Positions 59,713 to 64,000 of a stretch of 64,000 nucleotides of DNA are shown here, in pieces (position 1 is the first letter of the stretch; each line of letters opens with the position of its first letter). Made by a program: the position numbers and the translations under genes. Source of the DNA: Allorhizobium pseudoryzae. Lineage in GTDB: Bacteria; Pseudomonadota; Alphaproteobacteria; Rhizobiales; Rhizobiaceae. The stretch covers positions 62,001 to 126,000 of the forward strand of contig NZ_CP049243.1 in NCBI RefSeq assembly GCF_011046245.1. Reading direction: 5' to 3'. The notes under the pieces were generated by a model, which saw nothing but the letters and a program-made list of their open reading frames with translations, searched no databases and was not told where the DNA came from.

Positions 59713-60020
59713 CAGCTTACATCCTGACCGCAGCGGCAGAATCCGATCTTCGCTCGGTAATCCGTTACACACGGGCACAATGGAGTGCCGTCCAAGTACG
59801 CCACTACATCTTGGCTTTGGAGCGAGGAATGGAGAACATTGCCGCAGGCAAAGCTCCCTTCAAGGATCTAAGCGTGCTCTATCCGGCGCTGCGGATGGCG
59901 CGCTGCCAGCATCATTACATCTTCTGTCTGCCTCGAGACCATGCGCCCGCTCTTATCGTAGCGATTTTTCACGAACGAATGGATCTCATGGGGCGTTTGG
60001 CTGTTCGTCTAAACGAGTGA
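59709..60020 (+). CDS. ParE/RelE-family toxin
   Basis: 103 residues from a TTG overlapping the antitoxin stop. The fold is the RelE/ParE type: YILTAAAESDLRSVIRYTRAQWS at the N-terminus, LERGMENIAAGKAPFKDLSV and HHYIFCLPRDHAPALIVAIFHERMDLMGRL at the end, with the H-E-R-M-D end typical of ParE, which poisons DNA gyrase. It may instead be an mRNA interferase of the RelE branch. Confidence 0.82.
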   Translation: MTAYILTAAAESDLRSVIRYTRAQWSAVQVRHYILALERGMENIAAGKAPFKDLSVLYPALRMARCQHHYIFCLPRDHAPALIVAIFHERMDLMGRLAVRLNE

Positions 60021-60353
60021 TGTCTTCACGACGGGACGATCTCCTGTGCGCGTGCTAGATGAGCGCGCGTTGTCGCGCGATCAAAGAGTGTCGCCAGTTT
60101 TGATCCCTTCAAGAGCACTACGGATGAGCATCACTGAAAGCAGGGCATCCGCCCCAAGGATTCAAGGCTGAGCTCATCATGTCAATAGCGCGAGGTCACA
60201 CAGCTTCTAAGGAGCGGAATTGGCCCTTAAACCTGTCCCATGGACGGGATATGGCCACATCTTCGAATTACGGTGGCTCGGAGCGCTGGTGGCCGGTTGA
60301 AATTCTGATCATTTGCTGAAAGTTTGTGCTTTCGATCGATCGGGAATATTCAA
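60021..60353. other. Gap upstream of the HPP-CBS gene
   Basis: About 330 bp without a gene. It presumably holds the promoter for the HPP-CBS protein. No repeat, terminator or RNA gene was recognised. Confidence 0.35.
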
Positions 60354-61502
60354 TTGCAGTTCTTACGTTCATTTGGGCCGGCAGTGGCTGGCACGGCTCC
60401 AATGGAGGCTCTGCGGGCTGGCCTTGGAGCTTTCATCGGGCTTTGGCTGACCGGCTATTTCTTGCTGTCTCCCGGCGTTGATCTCGAAAATGGCCTCTAC
60501 CTTGTCGCACCGCTGGGCGCGAGTGCTGTTCTCCTGTTTGCTGTTCCCAACAGTCCGCTTGCTCAGCCATGGTCTGCAGTCATCGGCAATACTGTCGCGG
60601 CTCTTGTTGGCGTGGCAATCTCGCTGTTCATTCCCGAGCCGACGTTACGGATCGCCGTTGCCGTCGCTCTTGCGATCTTTGTGACGTTCATGCTGCGGGC
60701 AGTTCATCCGCCGGCAGGAGCCGTCGCCATGACGGCTGCCATGAGCCCGGAGGCCGTGGAGCGTCTCGGTTTCTGGTTCGCGCTTGCGCCAATTGCGACG
60801 GGCACTGCAAGCCTCGTCCTGATTGCGATCGCCTATGCCAGGCTCACAGGGCGTCGCTATCCATTTCGTCAATTCGACCAGCAGAACAGGCATGGCACCG
60901 CTGATCGGATCGCGGTTGAACGGCTGGGCCTTTCCGAGGCTGAGCTAAGCGACATCCTTCAACGCTATCGACAGTCATTCAATCTCGGCGTTGAAGATCT
61001 GGCACGCCTTATCGGTGCAGCGGAGCTCCAGGCGGCCGCGCACCAGACCGGCACTCCAACTGCGGGCGCCATCATGTCCTCGAACCTGATCACGGTGAAG
61101 GCAAACACGGATTTGGGCACAGTCGCGGATCTCTTCCGGCGTCATCGTTTTACATCGCTACCCGTGGTCGACGATAGACAGCGGTTTCTAGGCATTATCT
61201 TCCAGATGCACCTCATCAGCCGCGCAAGAGAAGACGCACTTCGTCTTGATCGAGGTCTCATCCCCGCTCTGCGAAGACTGATCGACCCCGAAAGGGATAA
61301 ACCAATCCTGGCAATCGACATCATGAGTGTCACGGTCCCTCGGGCTATTGCGAACACGCCGCTCGGAGCCTTGTTGCCTTTGATGGGCGATACAGATGTC
61401 GATGCCGTACCCATTCTGGAATACGGCAAACTCATCGGTATCGTCACCAGAACCGACCTCATCGCCGCGATGGCCCGCGGGATCGCTCGAGCAGAAGTTT
61501 GA
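60354..61502 (+). CDS. HPP-family membrane protein with C-terminal CBS pair
   Basis: 382 residues from a TTG at 60354 with GGGA upstream; a GTG at 60324 is the alternative. The N-terminal 170 residues are an HPP domain with four to five helices and the defining VTFMLRAVHPPAGAVAMTAA motif. A cytoplasmic part ends in two CBS domains: IMSSNLITVKANTDLGTVADL with FTSLPVVDD, and IMSVTVPRAIANTPLGALLPL with DVDAVPILEYGKLIGIVTRTDL. CBS pairs usually sense adenine nucleotides. HPP proteins may transport nitrite in plant-related organelles, but the bacterial role is uncertain. The neighbouring chemoreceptor with a NIT domain also points to nitrogen oxyanions, weakly. Confidence 0.85.
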   Translation: MQFLRSFGPAVAGTAPMEALRAGLGAFIGLWLTGYFLLSPGVDLENGLYLVAPLGASAVLLFAVPNSPLAQPWSAVIGNTVAALVGVAISLFIPEPTLRIAVAVALAIFVTFMLRAVHPPAGAVAMTAAMSPEAVERLGFWFALAPIATGTASLVLIAIAYARLTGRRYPFRQFDQQNRHGTADRIAVERLGLSEAELSDILQRYRQSFNLGVEDLARLIGAAELQAAAHQTGTPTAGAIMSSNLITVKANTDLGTVADLFRRHRFTSLPVVDDRQRFLGIIFQMHLISRAREDALRLDRGLIPALRRLIDPERDKPILAIDIMSVTVPRAIANTPLGALLPLMGDTDVDAVPILEYGKLIGIVTRTDLIAAMARGIARAEV

Positions 61503-61591
61503 TGGCATCTGCAAGATAGAGCCCGCGCGGGGAACTACGAACGCCATGAATGTCGGCTGCGCACCGCCGTGTCGTCCATCCCTCCATCGAC

Positions 61592-63784
61592 TCAGGCCCT
61601 CATCCTTCCTGGCACGATGTTGCCGTCGGAAGGTGAGGTCAAACGGAAGCCAAGAAGCAGGCTCTGAAGAGTGGCGCTTTCGCTGGCTAAGGCTGCGCCA
61701 GCAGCGTTCATCTCTTCCACCATGGCCGCGTTCTGTTGTGTCGATTGATCCAGATGGTTCACCGCCACATTGACCTGCGAAAGGCCGACCGCCTGTTCCT
61801 GGGCTGCAATGGCGATGGCATCCACATGGCTTGCTGCTTCCTGCACCAGCTCGTCAATCTCGGCCAGTCCGGTACCGGTCTCGGAGACCAGCTCGACCCC
61901 CTGGCGAACAGCCAGTTCAGAATTACCGATCAGTCCCGAGATTTCGCGGGCTGCCTGTGCCGAACGTTGTGCCAGCTCCCGGACTTCCTGCGCAACCACG
62001 GCAAACCCCTTGCCGGCCTCGCCGGCGCGGGCTGCCTCGACGCCCGCGTTGAGAGCGAGCAGGTTTGTCTGGAAGGCAATCTGGTCGATCACATCGATAA
62101 TTTGGCTGATCTGGCTCGATGCCTGTTCTATCTTGTCCATCGCCGCCACGGCGTTTCGTACCACTTCACCTGATCGATTTGCCCTTTCGCGTGCGCGCTT
62201 CGTCACGCTGCGGGCCAAATCTGAGCGTCTGGACGTGGCTGTCACATTTGCTGTGATCTGTTCCAGTGCAGCGGCCGTCTCTTCAAGCGAGGCGGCCTGC
62301 TGCTCGGTGCGCTTCGACAGGTCATCCGATGCTGAAGAAACTTCGGATGCTCCACCGGTGACGGTCGTGACCGATTGGCCAACACCAACCAGCGCTTGCC
62401 GCAACTGCACCACCGAGCGATTGAAGTCATGGCGAAGGTCTTCGAACTGCGGCGCGAAAGCCTGGGTCACCTCGCAAAGAAGGTCGCCAGCAGCAAGTTT
62501 CCTCAAGGCCTGGGCAAGCGTGCCCGTCGCCTTGTTCATACGCGCTTCGGCCTCTGCCTCTGCTGCGATTTGCATGTCAACTCGGTCGCGTTCGGCCTGT
62601 TCGCGCGCACGCTCTGCCTCAAGCTCCAGTTCGCGATTGCGGATCGCAGAGAGCCGGAAGACTTCCACCGCTTTGACCATGTCTCCGACTTCGTCCTTCC
62701 GGTCGGCAGACTGCCCCGTTGTCTCAAGGTGCCCCTCCGCCAATCTGCGCATTGACAGTACGAGCGCCTTCAGTGGATGGCTGATGGTGCGTGCCAGGAG
62801 CATCGACGAAGCGATGACCAGAACTGCTCCAGCGACACAAAGGAGCAGAACCGTTCCGAGGCGAGTGAATGCGCCTGCGGCGATGGCGCGAGCCTCGCTG
62901 CCGAGGCGTTCAAGGCTTGCCGTTTCCAGAGCCTTCATTGCGTCAATGCGCTGACTAGCGGCTGCAAACCAGCGATCAGCACTCAAATCACTGGCCGCTG
63001 TTGGACCCATCCCAATCAAGGTCGACCTTGTAGTTTCGATCTCCTGCGACGCTGGAATGGATAGGTGCGAAGCGTAGGCGGATTGCCGTTCCTTCTGTTG
63101 CAGGGCGAGGAAGTTATCGATCAACACATTCTGCGCGCCAGCCATGCGGGCAAAGGGAGCAATGCGCTCGGGGTCGATATCCCCGGACGTGATGAAACCG
63201 TTGCCGGTAGCGCGTTCCTGGCCTGCGATCTCCTTTGCCTGCATGAGCAGGTTATAGGCGATCATTTCGGCCGCGATCCTCGACCCGACACCCTGGAGGG
63301 ACAGTTCCGAGGCGAGGCCCGAGAGCTCACCGATTAGGCCGCTATAGAAGTCGAAGGACTGTTTTCCGGTGATTGACAGATTGTCGATGGATCGCCTGGT
63401 GTCGGCGAGGCTTTTCAATGTGTCCTGAGCGAAGCTCCAGCGACGGTTGAGCTCTGTGTTTTCGAATTCCGCCAAGGCATCAGCGAGATCCGGCAATTTT
63501 GCCAGAGCCACATCCGTCGATTGACGCGCTGTCACAAGCGGCTGCTTGTCCGCACTTCCCTTTGATCCGATGTATCCAGCGCTCTGCCCGCGCTCTCCCT
63601 GAAGGACGTGGATCAGCTCGCCCATCGCCGCGATGTTCTCGCTCACTTTGACCACGGTCTGCATCTGCTGGTAGGAACCCCAAGAGCTTAGAAACTCCAT
63701 CGAGGCAAGGGTGAGTGCTGCAACCAGGGGGATCATGATCGCAAGCCAGAGGCGTTTGCTGATTGAAAAGTCGGTGATGCGCAT
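61592..63784 (-). CDS. NIT-domain methyl-accepting chemotaxis protein
   Basis: 730 residues from the ATG at 63784; a longer frame to 63814 exists. After a first helix ([20 protein letters not shown]), a long periplasmic NIT domain (nitrate/nitrite sensing) extends to about 310: [21 protein letters not shown] and [18 protein letters not shown] are characteristic of this domain. A second helix, HAMP ([21 protein letters not shown]) and a second HAMP-like unit precede the MCP domain with tip [11 protein letters not shown]. Unlike the two chemoreceptors at 10-14 kb it lacks a WxxF tail, so it depends on neighbours for methylation. It is convergent with the HPP gene. Confidence 0.9.
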   Translation of the reverse strand: MRITDFSISKRLWLAIMIPLVAALTLASMEFLSSWGSYQQMQTVVKVSENIAAMGELIHVLQGERGQSAGYIGSKGSADKQPLVTARQSTDVALAKLPDLADALAEFENTELNRRWSFAQDTLKSLADTRRSIDNLSITGKQSFDFYSGLIGELSGLASELSLQGVGSRIAAEMIAYNLLMQAKEIAGQERATGNGFITSGDIDPERIAPFARMAGAQNVLIDNFLALQQKERQSAYASHLSIPASQEIETTRSTLIGMGPTAASDLSADRWFAAASQRIDAMKALETASLERLGSEARAIAAGAFTRLGTVLLLCVAGAVLVIASSMLLARTISHPLKALVLSMRRLAEGHLETTGQSADRKDEVGDMVKAVEVFRLSAIRNRELELEAERAREQAERDRVDMQIAAEAEAEARMNKATGTLAQALRKLAAGDLLCEVTQAFAPQFEDLRHDFNRSVVQLRQALVGVGQSVTTVTGGASEVSSASDDLSKRTEQQAASLEETAAALEQITANVTATSRRSDLARSVTKRARERANRSGEVVRNAVAAMDKIEQASSQISQIIDVIDQIAFQTNLLALNAGVEAARAGEAGKGFAVVAQEVRELAQRSAQAAREISGLIGNSELAVRQGVELVSETGTGLAEIDELVQEAASHVDAIAIAAQEQAVGLSQVNVAVNHLDQSTQQNAAMVEEMNAAGAALASESATLQSLLLGFRLTSPSDGNIVPGRMRA

Positions 63785-64000
63785 CTTACAGGTTGTCCTG
63801 AGCTGGGGCATCATGCCGAATATCGTAACATCATGATACGATGTGATTTTAGCGAGAATTGAGGTGATGAGGTAAAAACCCGCCTAACGCATTCTGGCTC
63901 GGTTTGACGAATGCCAAGCGTCGAACAAATAAACCTCAGCGTGCGTCAATCCAACGCAGGTTTGATGGGGATTTGAAGCGCGGACTGCACATTTACGCGC

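Noticed and set aside
61770..62954. 394-codon plus-strand frame antisense to the NIT chemoreceptor
   Set aside because: Ser/Ala/Arg-rich shadow of the MCP coding strand; the minus-strand gene has a complete domain set.
1..64000. CRISPR array, tRNA or rRNA genes
   Set aside because: No regularly spaced repeat array and no recognisable tRNA or rRNA sequence was seen; a scan with covariance models could still find something small.

Overview
The window looks like a Rhizobiaceae replicon (Rhizobium, Agrobacterium, Ensifer or a close relative), more likely a megaplasmid, chromid or accessory part of a chromosome than a conserved core locus. The indications are a moderately high GC content, frequent TTG and GTG starts, 1 or 4 bp stop/start overlaps, a bgsB-bgsA style mixed-linkage beta-glucan locus as in Sinorhizobium, a fused-AB Pha/Mrp antiporter, several chemoreceptors (two ending in a WxxF pentapeptide) and a rhizobial plasmid protein of the RHE_PE00001/DUF1612 family. 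No rRNA, tRNA, CRISPR array or replication origin was seen.

Layout. 1-2.7 kb: a tight operon of exported or membrane proteins with two thermonuclease-like genes (the first cut by the window edge). 2.8-6.9 kb: a Gabija-like pair (OLD/TOPRIM nuclease plus UvrD-like helicase), with an inverted repeat upstream and a convergent serine resolvase with a possible res site downstream. 7-9.8 kb: an MFS exporter divergent from a MerR regulator with a SoxR-type operator between them, then an AraC regulator. 10-14.6 kb: a cytoplasmic PAS-PAS chemoreceptor, a transmembrane chemoreceptor and a PilZ protein. 15-24.8 kb: a c-di-GMP and exopolysaccharide block with a diguanylate cyclase, a Cache-HAMP sensor lacking an output domain, a BgsA-type synthase with its BgsB partner, and a CHASE4-GGDEF-EAL protein.

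24.9-45.7 kb is a dense defence island. It begins with a tyrosine recombinase, a Phd/VapC/Phd toxin-antitoxin group and the RHE_PE00001-family gene. It continues with an HTH-methyltransferase-PD-(D/E)XK restriction-like operon and a type II-short CBASS operon (CD-NTase, E2-like protein, HNH-SAVED effector) followed by a SIR2-like gene. A divergent CapH/CapP-like regulatory pair with a third zinc-ribbon gene lies next to the CBASS operon. Then come a DarT1/NADAR ADP-ribosylation toxin-antitoxin pair, a four-gene ABC-three-component (ABC-3C) system, and a solitary ABC-type ATPase fused to a class I methyltransferase-like domain. The last two are the least described parts: the ABC-3C operon has two neighbouring proteins sharing a 17-residue glycine-rich motif, and the ATPase-methyltransferase fusion matches no defence family I can name.

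46-64 kb returns to ordinary accessory genes: a DUF1330 protein with a divergent TetR regulator, an aldo/keto reductase with a divergent AraC regulator, a fused SecDF, a small XRE regulator, a complete phaABCDEFG-type cation/proton antiporter operon, a ParDE toxin-antitoxin pair with a palindromic operator, an HPP-CBS membrane protein and a NIT-domain chemoreceptor. All functional names come from reading motifs and gene order by eye; no database search was run.
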